A stretch of DNA of 64,000 nt from Halomonas sp. (GTDB lineage Bacteria > Pseudomonadota > Gammaproteobacteria > Pseudomonadales > Halomonadaceae), in assembly GCF_017515565.1 (NCBI RefSeq), contig NZ_JAFWFN010000061.1, positions 19,915 through 83,914 of the forward strand, in the 5' to 3' direction. This document shows positions 56,358 through 64,000 of this stretch, one piece after another (within the stretch, counting starts at the first letter, position 1; each line of letters begins with the position of its first letter). The notes below the pieces were generated by a model, which worked only from the letters and a program-made list of their open reading frames with translations, was not told where the DNA came from and did no database searches. Position numbers and translations under genes: made by a program.

Positions 56358-57512
56358 ATGAGCGCCCTGCTTACCCCTTCGCGTATTACCTCTATACAAA
56401 ATCGCGTTGAGCGCTTGGTCGAGCGCTTTAAACCATGGAGCTGGCTGTGGCCGCCGATGGCGTTTGCTGCTGGCCTGGGCAGTTTTTTCCTTGTTGACCG
56501 CCAGCAGTGGCTGGGGGTGGTATTGGCGCTAGGGCTTCTCTTCGCTTGGCTGCTGCTACTTTCAGAAAGCTTGATTGGCCGTTGGCTTGCAAAGCGTGGG
56601 CACCCCCCGCTAACTCGGGGTGTGACTACGTTTATCGCCCAAATGATCCACCAGGAAACACTCTTCTTTACCCTACCGTTCATTCTGATCACTACCGTGT
56701 GGAATAGTGGCCAAACACTATTTGCCGCGCTGGTAGTGGGCATGGCAGCGCTATCGATCATTGACCCGCTCTACTACAAGCTAGCGGGTCGCTGGCGTAG
56801 TCTCTACTTTATTTTTCATGCCCAGTGCGTCTTTTTGGTCGTCCTGGTGATTTTGCCGATCATGTTTCACCTCACTACCCGCCAAAGCCTGTTACTAGCG
56901 CTTGTGATAACCGTACTCGTGGCGCTGCCTAGCTTTTGGCATTTACTGAACAAACGCTCGCTAAAGCACTGGTGCCTATTTTTTGGGCTTACGATGATAT
57001 TGGCGTATGCCGCATGGTTTGGTCGTATTTGGGTGCCACCTGCAAGCCTATGGATGACCAGTAGCGCGCTTTCACCGGCCTTTAACGTCCAACAGCGCCA
57101 GCCGCAAGGCTCTATTGCGCTTACGCCACAGGCATTACAAACCAACGGCCTATACGTTTATACCGCCATACGGGCACCCCGGGGCTTAAGTGAAACGATC
57201 TACCATGCATGGCACCACAATGGCACGCTCATCGATCTGGTGGAGCTTTCAATTAATGGTGGGCGTGAACAGGGCTACCGGGCCTGGAGCCATAAACTCA
57301 ATTTCCCCGCTGACCCCTCGGGTAACTGGCGCATCGACATCATGACCGATGGCGGACAGCGGCTAGGCTTACTCCGCTTTAACGTATCAGATGCCCCTGG
57401 CGAGGCCTCTATTGCCGACGGTCGTATTAACCCCAGCGGTTTAAGCGGTCTCAATTTACGACGCTTTATTCCTGGAAGAAGCAGCGACGTTGAGTCGTCA
57501 AACGGGAACTGA
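56358..57512 (+). CDS. DUF5924 family membrane protein with DUF2914 domain
   Basis: 384 residues. About six membrane helices from residue 30 to 220 (SWLWPPMAFAAGLGSFFLV … LTMILAYAAWFGRIWVPP), then a soluble C-terminal DUF2914-like domain (NGLYVYTAIRAPRGLSETIYHAWHHNGTL … GLLRFNVSDAP). The two-part form is known in Halomonas and Pseudomonas without assigned function. ATG 56358 (MSALLTPS) is preferred over the ORF start at 56304. Divergent from fadB. Confidence 0.78.
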   Translation: MSALLTPSRITSIQNRVERLVERFKPWSWLWPPMAFAAGLGSFFLVDRQQWLGVVLALGLLFAWLLLLSESLIGRWLAKRGHPPLTRGVTTFIAQMIHQETLFFTLPFILITTVWNSGQTLFAALVVGMAALSIIDPLYYKLAGRWRSLYFIFHAQCVFLVVLVILPIMFHLTTRQSLLLALVITVLVALPSFWHLLNKRSLKHWCLFFGLTMILAYAAWFGRIWVPPASLWMTSSALSPAFNVQQRQPQGSIALTPQALQTNGLYVYTAIRAPRGLSETIYHAWHHNGTLIDLVELSINGGREQGYRAWSHKLNFPADPSGNWRIDIMTDGGQRLGLLRFNVSDAPGEASIADGRINPSGLSGLNLRRFIPGRSSDVESSNGN

Positions 57513-57587
57513 ATGACAGAACACCTTGCATTCAGCGGTTCAGCTAATGACAATTCTTCTACTTACACTTACTGGTAGCCAATTGCT

Positions 57588-58040
57588 ATGCCATCATCCA
57601 TTGGTTTTCGTCTCGCCCGCTTGCCGCACTTGTGGCGCTCTATCATTGACCGCAGGTTAGCCCCACTGGGGCTAACACAAACCCGCTGGGTCACGCTTTA
57701 CCATCTTTGGAAACTTGGGGAAGGCAACCCTCAGTGCGATCTTGCCCGTGCGATTGGGGTTGAAGCCCCTTCATTGGTGCGCACCCTTGGTCAGCTGGAA
57801 GAGCAAGGCTTGGTAGAGCGCCGCGCCTGCGACAATGATCGCCGCAGTAAACGCATCTACCTCACCCCTGCGGCCATGCCGCTGCTAGAGCAAATAGACA
57901 GCGTCGTTAAAGAAGCACGCAAAGAGATGCTGGCAGGGCTTGGTGAAAATGAGCTGGAAAAACTAGATGGGTGGCTTGGACTAATTGAGTCTAACGGGCT
58001 TGCCATACAAGCACGGGATCAAGACAGCCCCAGCGAATGA
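57588..58040 (+). CDS. slyA: MarR/SlyA family transcriptional regulator
   Basis: 150 residues. FRLARLPHLWRSIIDRRLAPLGLTQTRWVTLYHLWKLG, then DLARAIGVEAPSLVRTLGQLEEQGLVERRACDNDRRSKRIYLT is the winged helix with the DxRxxR wing (DNDRRSKR). The N-terminus matches SlyA rather than generic MarR proteins. SlyA relieves silencing at stress and envelope genes in enterics; targets here are unknown. It follows DUF5924 by 75 bases. Confidence 0.86.
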   Translation: MPSSIGFRLARLPHLWRSIIDRRLAPLGLTQTRWVTLYHLWKLGEGNPQCDLARAIGVEAPSLVRTLGQLEEQGLVERRACDNDRRSKRIYLTPAAMPLLEQIDSVVKEARKEMLAGLGENELEKLDGWLGLIESNGLAIQARDQDSPSE

Positions 58041-58073
58041 TCGATGAATAGCGCCGCTACTAGCCGCCACTTA

Positions 58074-58613
58074 CTAAAAGCGGCGCTCTGGGTATTGAGT
58101 GCCTAATGGCTTACTAACGGGTTTATCAGATAGCCCGCCGAGTGCACTTTTTAACTGGCGAAAGTCATCTAAGTAAGTGCTAAAACGCTCGGCGTTTTGA
58201 GACTCCCACCACCATAGGGTAAGCGAGCGCGGGGTAGATTCGATAACTAGCGCATCTTGAGGCAGGCGCTCCAACAGTGCTTTGAAAGGCTCGGTGGCGT
58301 TATCAGGTAGCGTTCGTAAGGGCGCGATGCGCCACCTCCACCCAGCGTGATAAAGCTCAAGCGCTTCGCTGGCACTCCCCTCCCTTAGCAAAACAAATGT
58401 CGGCCCTGGCGCATCCTGCGGATAGTACCAGCGGTATGCGGGCATAGTGCCGCGGAAATGATGCAACGGGGGCTTATCCATTTTAATGGTCACCCCTTGT
58501 TTTCTGGCGCGCTCACGCAGGGCCATCTGGCGCTTCTGCTTAGGGCTTGGCTTAAGCCACATCACCGGCGCGATCACGAACATCAATATCAAAACAATGA
58601 TTAACCATTCCAT
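58074..58613 (-). CDS. Membrane-anchored protein, unrecognised
   Basis: 179 residues. One N-terminal helix (MEWLIIVLILMFVIAPVMWL), a basic stretch, then a soluble domain with RWYYPQDAPGPTFVLLREGSASEALELYHAGWRWR and SLTLWWWESQNAERFSTYLDDF. Homologues are sometimes misnamed YajC for the helix; I assign no function. ATG 58613 is preferred over the ORF start at 58637. Convergent with slyA, 33 bases away. Confidence 0.68.
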   Translation of the reverse strand: MEWLIIVLILMFVIAPVMWLKPSPKQKRQMALRERARKQGVTIKMDKPPLHHFRGTMPAYRWYYPQDAPGPTFVLLREGSASEALELYHAGWRWRIAPLRTLPDNATEPFKALLERLPQDALVIESTPRSLTLWWWESQNAERFSTYLDDFRQLKSALGGLSDKPVSKPLGTQYPERRF

Positions 58614-58714
58614 TCTAACCCCACCCTTTTCGGACAAAATGCGTTAGCTATCTGAAAAAACCATGATACAGGTCGTTGTTAAGAGAGCCTGTGAAGCCTA
58701 AAGTAAAGGGCATC

Positions 58715-58736
58715 TAACAAAGTTTCTTCTTTGTTA
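58715..58736 (+). promoter_or_regulatory. Inverted repeat in the uspA leader
   Basis: 8-bp arms TAACAAAG and CTTTGTTA with a 6-base loop, ending 9 bases before the AAGGAG site and 22 before the uspA ATG. It could fold in the mRNA leader near the ribosome site or serve as an operator. It has no GC-rich core. Confidence 0.45.
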
Positions 58737-58758
58737 CTTATCACTAAGGAGAACAGCC

Positions 58759-59211
58759 ATGAGCTATCGCCATATTCTAGTAGCCGTTGATTTAACCAAA
58801 GACTCGCACAAGGTTTTAGAGCGTGCTGTGGCTATCGCCGAGCGCAACCAAGACGCTAAAATTTCCATCATGCATACGCTTGAACCCCTGGGCTTCGCTT
58901 ACGGCGGCGATATCCCCATGGACCTCACCAGCATTCAAGACCAGCTAGACGAGCACGCTAAAAAACGTCTTGCTGAAATTGCGGCGCCGCATATTTCTCA
59001 AGCCGACCAGCATGTCGTGGTCGGCATGCCAGACACCGAAATTCACCGCTTTGCCGAAGAGCACGATGTTGATTTAATCGTTGTAGGCTCCCACGGCCGA
59101 CATGGCTTTGCCCTGCTACTGGGCTCCACATCCACTGGCGTTCTGCACGGTGCGCAGTGCGATGTACTTGCGGTGCGTGTGGGTAAAAAAGGCGAAAAAA
59201 GCGACGAATAA
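58759..59211 (+). CDS. Universal stress protein A family
   Basis: 150 residues: YRHILVAVDLTKDSHKVLERAVAIA start, and GSHGRHGFALLLGSTSTGVLHGAQCDVLAVRV at the end with the G-x2-G-x9-G-(S/T) ATP-binding pattern. UspA-type. In Halomonas the Usp TeaD gates the ectoine transporter TeaABC; no tea genes are here, so a general stress role is more likely. AAGGAG at 58746-58751. Confidence 0.93.
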   Translation: MSYRHILVAVDLTKDSHKVLERAVAIAERNQDAKISIMHTLEPLGFAYGGDIPMDLTSIQDQLDEHAKKRLAEIAAPHISQADQHVVVGMPDTEIHRFAEEHDVDLIVVGSHGRHGFALLLGSTSTGVLHGAQCDVLAVRVGKKGEKSDE

Positions 59212-59240
59212 ACCGTTAGTGTTTACACGCCAATTAAAAG

Positions 59241-59260
59241 AGGCGCCCTTATGGGCGCCT
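59241..59260. terminator. Hairpin between uspA and uup
   Basis: Perfect 8-bp arms AGGCGCCC and GGGCGCCT with a 4-base loop, between two convergent genes. T-tracts are weak (TCTCT), but the GC stem and position fit a terminator. Confidence 0.7.
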
Positions 59261-59276
59261 TCTCTGTAGTGAGGCA

Positions 59277-61196
59277 CTATTCGCCGTTAGCCATGGCCTC
59301 TAGCTCCATCCAGCGTTCCATAGCCACTTCAAGCGCTTGCTGCACGCCTTCCAGCTGTTGCAGCTTAGCCGTCACGCTACTGGCGTCCTGCTGGTAAAAA
59401 TCAGGATTGCCTATTTCTTGCTCTAATGCCTCAACCTCACTTTCTAGCCGCTCTATTTCTCCAGGCAACGTATCTAGTTCCCGCTGCAGTTTGTAGGAGA
59501 GTTTAACGGTTTTCTTAGCAGGCTCGACCACTGGTGGCACAGGCGTTTTTTCCACCGTTTCGCTGGTCGGTTCGGTATTCTGGCGCGCTGCGCCATCCCA
59601 GGGCGCAGGTGGCAACTTGCCCCCTTGGCGAATCCAATCCGTGTAGCCACCAACGTACTCCCGCACACAACCCTCACCCTCGAAGGCCAGCATGCTGGTG
59701 ACAACGTTATCCATAAACGTCCGGTCGTGGGAAACCAGGAGCAGCGTGCCGTCGAAGTCCAGCAGCAGTTCTTCAAGCAGCTCCAGCGTTTCCATATCCA
59801 AGTCGTTGGTCGGCTCATCCAGCACCAGTACGTTGGCAGGCTGAGTAAACAACTTGGCCAGCAGGAGCCGATTGGATTCACCGCCGGAAAGTGCTTTCAC
59901 CGGTTGGCGCACACGGTCCGGCGTAAACAAAAAGTCCTGAAGGTAGCTCATCACGTGGCGATCTTTCCCGCCAACGGTTACCCGATCGCTGCCTTGGGCA
60001 ACGTTATCGTAGACGGTTTTTTCCAGCTCCAGGCCAGCACGCAGCTGATCGAAGTAGGCCACCTGCAAATTAGTGCCCAACTGGACGCTACCTTCGGTTG
60101 GCGCAAGCTCGCCTAGCAAGATTTTCAGCAGCGTGGTTTTGCCTGCGCCGTTGCGGCCAAGGAAGCCGATACGGTCACCGCGCATCACTTCAAGGTTCAC
60201 ATCACGCAGAATGACCTCATCTCCAAATCGCTGCGTGACGCCTTTTAGCTCGACTACCCGCTTGCCGGTGCGCTCGCCGCTATCGACGTTGAGATTGGCC
60301 GTGCCTTGACGCTCTCGGCGCTGGCTGCGCTCTACGCGCATTTGCTCAAGCTCACGCACTCGGCCTTCGTTACGGGTACGCCGTGCCTTAACACCTTGGC
60401 GAATCCAAACTTCTTCCTGGGCCAGCTTCTTGTCAAAAAGAGCGTGCTCGCGGGCTTCTACTTCCAGCTCGTGCTGCTTACGCTCTTGATACCCAGCGTA
60501 GGTGCCCGGATAACGGCCTAACTTGCCTCGGTCTAACTCAAGAATATTGGTCGCCAGCTTGGATAAAAAAGCCCGGTCGTGGGTAATCAGCAATACCGCG
60601 CCGTTAAAGGCTAACAATTGCTCTTCCAACCACGCGATGGTGTCTAGGTCCAGGTGGTTAGTAGGCTCATCAAGCAGCAGCAGGTCTGGCTCTGAAACCA
60701 GCGCACGCGCCAACGCAACGCGGCGGCGCCAACCGCCGGAAAGCGCGCTCATCTCAGCTTCGGGCGGCAGCCCTAAGCGGGTGAGAACGACATCGATACT
60801 CTGGTGGAAAGACCAGCCGTCAATAGCCTCAATGCGGGTTTGCAGCTTGGCCATGCGATTCATATCAGGGTCGGGGTCATTGATTAAGTGCTGATATTCA
60901 GACAGCAGCTCCCCCGCCTCAGGCAACCCTTGGGCGACCATATCAAAAATCGTCATACCAGAGGATTCTGGCAGCTCCTGAGCCAGCACGCCGATTTTCA
61001 AACCCGGCGCGCGCCAAATCGAGCCATCATCGGCTTGAATATCGCCCGCCACCAATTTCAACAACGTTGACTTACCGGTGCCGTTGCGCCCGACCAGCGC
61101 CAGCCGCTCGCCTTTTTCAACCGTTAGGTCGGCGCGGTTAAGTAGTACTTGGGTGCCATAGGCGAGTTGCAGCTGTTCGAGTCGTAACAAGGTCAC
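59277..61196 (-). CDS. uup: ABC-F ATPase, Uup type
   Basis: 639 residues, two ABC domains without membrane parts: GRNGTGKST … LSGGWRRRVALARAL … LLLDEPTNHLD, then GRNGAGKTT … LSGGESNRLLLAKL … LVLDEPTNDLD, separated by the charged P-site-type linker, and a C-terminal coiled coil (LQRELDTLPGEIERLESEVEALEQEI). Uup binds DNA or ribosomes and influences precise excision of transposons and translation. Start GTG 61196, with AAGGAGGA 8-15 bases upstream; the longer frame to 61241 is not supported. Confidence 0.92.
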   Translation of the reverse strand: MTLLRLEQLQLAYGTQVLLNRADLTVEKGERLALVGRNGTGKSTLLKLVAGDIQADDGSIWRAPGLKIGVLAQELPESSGMTIFDMVAQGLPEAGELLSEYQHLINDPDPDMNRMAKLQTRIEAIDGWSFHQSIDVVLTRLGLPPEAEMSALSGGWRRRVALARALVSEPDLLLLDEPTNHLDLDTIAWLEEQLLAFNGAVLLITHDRAFLSKLATNILELDRGKLGRYPGTYAGYQERKQHELEVEAREHALFDKKLAQEEVWIRQGVKARRTRNEGRVRELEQMRVERSQRRERQGTANLNVDSGERTGKRVVELKGVTQRFGDEVILRDVNLEVMRGDRIGFLGRNGAGKTTLLKILLGELAPTEGSVQLGTNLQVAYFDQLRAGLELEKTVYDNVAQGSDRVTVGGKDRHVMSYLQDFLFTPDRVRQPVKALSGGESNRLLLAKLFTQPANVLVLDEPTNDLDMETLELLEELLLDFDGTLLLVSHDRTFMDNVVTSMLAFEGEGCVREYVGGYTDWIRQGGKLPPAPWDGAARQNTEPTSETVEKTPVPPVVEPAKKTVKLSYKLQRELDTLPGEIERLESEVEALEQEIGNPDFYQQDASSVTAKLQQLEGVQQALEVAMERWMELEAMANGE

Positions 61197-61350
61197 GCAG
61201 TATCCTCCTTCGTCGTGAGGCGCACAGTGTAACGCATGCACTGCATAAGAGGGGCAACCTTGTAGAGGCGAAGATCACATCGTGCTAACGTCGTGTGATT
61301 ATTCAACAACCATTACGTAGCGTCTGGGACGTTATTGGGGCAGGTGTGCA

Positions 61351-62364
61351 GTGACAGTGACTGTTTCGATGCACTTCGTTAACGAGCTGCTGTATGGCTT
61401 ACCGGAAAGCGTGCAGTCTCAAAGCCGCTATTTAGAGCAGGCGGGGATTTCTCCTTTTTTGTTAAGCGCGCCCAACGGGCGGGTGACTGTTGAACAATTT
61501 GCTGAGCTTTATCGACTTATCGCCCTTGAGCTAGACGATGAGACACCGCGGTTTTTTTCACGCCCGCTGCGCTGCGGCACCCTGAAGCTACTCTGTTTAA
61601 GCTTGTTAGATGCCCCCACGCTGCACGTCGCCTTGCACCGCTATACACAGTTTTTCAGAATCATGCTGGACGATTTCAGTTACGCTTTTTCTGTTAACAA
61701 TGGCGTGGCGCGCATGGCGTTAGTTGAACATACCCCCTTGTCGGGTAGCCGCATTCTAGTTCATGAGCTAATGCTGAAGCTGTTCCACGGCATTGCTTCG
61801 TGGATGATCGCCCGCAAAATTCCACCTGTATTAATGGAGTGTAATTACGCGCCGCCCTCCTATAACGCCGATTACCTTTATTTCTATCCTGGTAAGGTGC
61901 GCTTTAATCAACCCCAAACCGCCATGTCGTTTGATCAATCGCTATTGAATCACCCTATCCGCCAAACCAAACAGCACTTAGGCGCGTTTTTACAGCGGGC
62001 CCCGGCAGACTGGTTTTATGTCTCGTTTGAGGAGCAGCTGTTAACTCACCGGGTGCGTGAACATCTAAGGCGACATTTACCTGCGGCGGCCAACGTTGCC
62101 CATGTGGCCGATGCGCTGCATATGTCGGTGCGCACGCTGTCACGCCGACTAAAGTTGGAAGGCACCCATTTTCAAGCGGTAAAAGATGAGTTTCGCCGCG
62201 ATTATGCGGTTCAGGCTTTAACCCGCAGTGCTCAGCCGCTTGCCTCTATTGCCGATACGCTCGGGTTTGAAGACTTAGCCTGTTTTAGCCGGGCATTTAA
62301 ACAGTGGACCGGCAATTCGCCCGCCGCCTATCGCAAAGCGCGTGCGGCGAGCGTCAAACGGTAA
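61351..62364 (+). CDS. AraC family regulator with arabinose-binding-like N-terminal domain
   Basis: 337 residues. N-terminal ~210 residues of the 'OruR/ArgR-like' type (LRCGTLKLLCLSLLDAPTLHVALHRYTQFFRI, FHGIASWMIARKIPP) followed by paired helix-turn-helix (VADALHMSVRTLSRRLKLEGTHFQ and IADTLGFEDLACFSRAFKQWTGNSPAAYR). Start GTG 61351 or ATG 61369. It faces the acyl-CoA ligase gene with 18 bases between stops, so control of that gene is possible but not shown. Confidence 0.87.
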   Translation: MTVTVSMHFVNELLYGLPESVQSQSRYLEQAGISPFLLSAPNGRVTVEQFAELYRLIALELDDETPRFFSRPLRCGTLKLLCLSLLDAPTLHVALHRYTQFFRIMLDDFSYAFSVNNGVARMALVEHTPLSGSRILVHELMLKLFHGIASWMIARKIPPVLMECNYAPPSYNADYLYFYPGKVRFNQPQTAMSFDQSLLNHPIRQTKQHLGAFLQRAPADWFYVSFEEQLLTHRVREHLRRHLPAAANVAHVADALHMSVRTLSRRLKLEGTHFQAVKDEFRRDYAVQALTRSAQPLASIADTLGFEDLACFSRAFKQWTGNSPAAYRKARAASVKR

Positions 62365-62382
62365 TTCCTTATATTTCTTCCC

Positions 62383-64000
62383 TTATATTTCTGTTCGGAT
62401 GCGCTTTTTATCCAGTTTGCCGACGCTGGTTTTAGGAATTTCATCGACCATACGGATAAGCGATGGAATGCCCCAGCGGTTGATGGTGCCCTGCTCGACG
62501 AACTGCTCCATAAAGGCTTGCACCTCCTCTGCCGTGGGCGGGTTCTTCAGATCGCTGGGCACCACTAGCGCGGCGGGGCGCTCACCCCATTTATCATCGG
62601 CAACGCCAATCACAGCCACTTCAGCAACGCCTGGGCACTGGCTGATATAGCTTTCCAGCTCAAGTGATGAAAGCCACTCACCGCCGGTCTTAATAACATC
62701 TTTAATGCGGTCACTAATGGCTAAAAAGCCGTGCTCATCAATGGAGCCTACATCGCCAGTATGTAGCCAACCATCACGCCACAACTCTTCGCTACGCTTT
62801 TCTTCTTTGTAGTAGGCCTGAGTGAGCCAGGGTGCTTGGGCACGTACTTCGCCGACACTTTGGCCATCATGGGGTAGCGGTTTGCCGTCGGTGTCGACGA
62901 CTTGCAGCTTCACCAAGGGCACTGGCAGACCGGCCTTGCAGCGCCAAGGAAGTTGGGTATCGAAATCCGCCTCACCCACCTCCCGCGGCAGAATATCTGC
63001 CGTGAGCAGCGGGCAGGTTTCCGACATGCCGTAGGCGCTGCGCGTATCAATACCCAGCGACCAAGCGCGGCTGGCCAGCGCTTGGGTGAGAGCACTGCCC
63101 CCTACCAGCACCTTCCAGCCGCTTAGATCCACTTGTTTTGTGGCAATAGCATCGGCGCTGACCACCATGTTCAACAGCGTAGGCACGCAATGGGAGAAAT
63201 CGACCTTTTCGTTTACTAACAGCTTGACCAGCATCTCGGGCTCGTATTTGCCCGGGTACACCTGAGTGGCCCCCATCAGCGTCGCCGTATAGGGAACCCC
63301 CCACGCATGCACATGGAACATCGGCGTGATGGGCATGTATACCTTGTCACGATTGAGCAGCTCAAAGCCCGGTGCCTGAAAGATACTGGCTTCGCCCAGG
63401 GTATGCAGCACTAACTGTCGATGCGTAAAAAACACCCCTTTCGGGTTACCGGTAGTGCCTGTGGTGTAAAACAGCGTGGCCACGGCGTTTTCATCAAAGG
63501 TGGGGAAATCGTAATGACCTGGTTGCTCACTTAATAACGCCTCAAACTCCCCCACCAGAGGTAACGACGTGTTGACGTCTCTCGCCTCCTCCTGGCACAG
63601 CATGTAACCGTGAATATTGGGTAACTTATCTGCTAGAGGTTCAAGCAGTGGCACAAAATCTTCGTGCACCAGTACGAACACATCTTCGGCGTGCTCCATG
63701 GTGTACAGAATCTGCTCGGGTGCTAAGCGCACGTTCACCGTGTGCAGCACAGCGCCAATCATGGGAATGGCGAAAAAGCATTCAAGGTAGCGGTGGCTAT
63801 CCCAATCCAGAACGGCGACCACATCGCCTGCTTTTACGCCCTTAGCCGTTAGCGTATGAGCAAGCTGATGCACCCGTTCACGAAAACGTCGGTAATCGTG
63901 GCGGCACTGGTCGCGATAAACAATTTGGTTACTGCCCGCCATACGCACGCCTGACTCAAGCAGGTCGCCGATTAATAGTGGAGAATTAGTCGCGGAAGGC
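62383..64000 (-). CDS. Fatty acyl-CoA ligase (AlkK-like), N-terminus cut by the window edge
   Basis: At least 539 codons in window, and the frame stays open to base 64000 (…PSATNSPLLIGDLLESGVRMAG…), so the GTG at 63948 is probably not the start. Adenylate-forming family: LFYTTGTTGNPKGVFFTHRQ (P-loop, read in part), YGMSETCPLL, WLHTGDVGSIDEHGFLAISDRIKDVIKTGGEW, and the C-terminal catalytic Lys in PKTSVGKLDKKRIR. It activates fatty acids to acyl-CoA, probably medium-chain, feeding the nearby FadBA (inference). Confidence 0.9.
   Translation of the reverse strand, partial: PSATNSPLLIGDLLESGVRMAGSNQIVYRDQCRHDYRRFRERVHQLAHTLTAKGVKAGDVVAVLDWDSHRYLECFFAIPMIGAVLHTVNVRLAPEQILYTMEHAEDVFVLVHEDFVPLLEPLADKLPNIHGYMLCQEEARDVNTSLPLVGEFEALLSEQPGHYDFPTFDENAVATLFYTTGTTGNPKGVFFTHRQLVLHTLGEASIFQAPGFELLNRDKVYMPITPMFHVHAWGVPYTATLMGATQVYPGKYEPEMLVKLLVNEKVDFSHCVPTLLNMVVSADAIATKQVDLSGWKVLVGGSALTQALASRAWSLGIDTRSAYGMSETCPLLTADILPREVGEADFDTQLPWRCKAGLPVPLVKLQVVDTDGKPLPHDGQSVGEVRAQAPWLTQAYYKEEKRSEELWRDGWLHTGDVGSIDEHGFLAISDRIKDVIKTGGEWLSSLELESYISQCPGVAEVAVIGVADDKWGERPAALVVPSDLKNPPTAEEVQAFMEQFVEQGTINRWGIPSLIRMVDEIPKTSVGKLDKKRIRTEI

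Overview
The window looks like chromosomal DNA of a moderately halophilic gammaproteobacterium, most likely Halomonadaceae (Halomonas or a close relative). This rests on protein flavour and gene content: an Entner-Doudoroff cluster, a caa3-type oxidase with fused subunits I and III, a doubled proline-catabolism locus, the rimB-rimK pair, a suf operon with its own Rrf2 regulator, and several families typical of Pseudomonas and Halomonas relatives. Gene density is high. I see no phage, insertion sequence, CRISPR array, tRNA or rRNA. The genus call is inference.

Layout. 1-3245: end of an RND adaptor gene, then the RND permease, whose obvious start is out of frame by one base. 3297-10160: central carbon block, with edd-glk on the plus strand facing eda-pgl-zwf-gap on the minus strand. 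Together these carry glucose to pyruvate and glyceraldehyde-3-phosphate. The divergent mgsA (10444) makes methylglyoxal, and a 15-bp HexR-like palindrome lies midway between gap and mgsA. 11063-12479: a radical SAM protein and a small winged-helix protein. 12439-18664: minus-strand caa3 oxidase block (coxB, fused coxAC, a small membrane protein, a CcoI/FixI-like copper ATPase). 18701-24806: small membrane proteins, DUF2797, YeaC-like, rhomboid, metallophosphoesterase, NAD kinase and an EamA exporter.

24905-37589: a Pmp3-like protein with a long hydrophilic arm, a CBS protein, then the proline locus: PruR-like AraC regulator, putA1 (short PutA), a 47-codon small ORF, putP, a perfect 28-bp palindrome, putA2 (longer PutA with an extra C-terminal ALDH-like domain and apparently more GC-rich sequence), and then a 27-nt relic matching the 3' end of putP. 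Direct repeats 21 bp apart before putA1 look like an AraC-family operator. ompW follows.

37716-48785: YqcC, a gap with three DnaA-box-like 9-mers, DUF3549, rimB-rimK (S6 glutamylation), a DUF2383-like protein, a SanA-like protein with a pentapeptide-repeat tail, and the suf operon in the order regulator, sufB, sufC, sufD, sufS, sufT. 48582-64000: small proteins, a histone-deacetylase-family amidohydrolase, fadBA with a candidate TetR-type operator and a 19-bp tandem repeat upstream, DUF5924, SlyA/MarR, UspA, Uup, an AraC regulator, and a fatty acyl-CoA ligase cut by the right edge.

I found no clearly new multi-gene system. The most unusual items are the doubled put locus with its putP relic and operator-like repeats, the frameshifted RND start, and the shared gap/mgsA operator.
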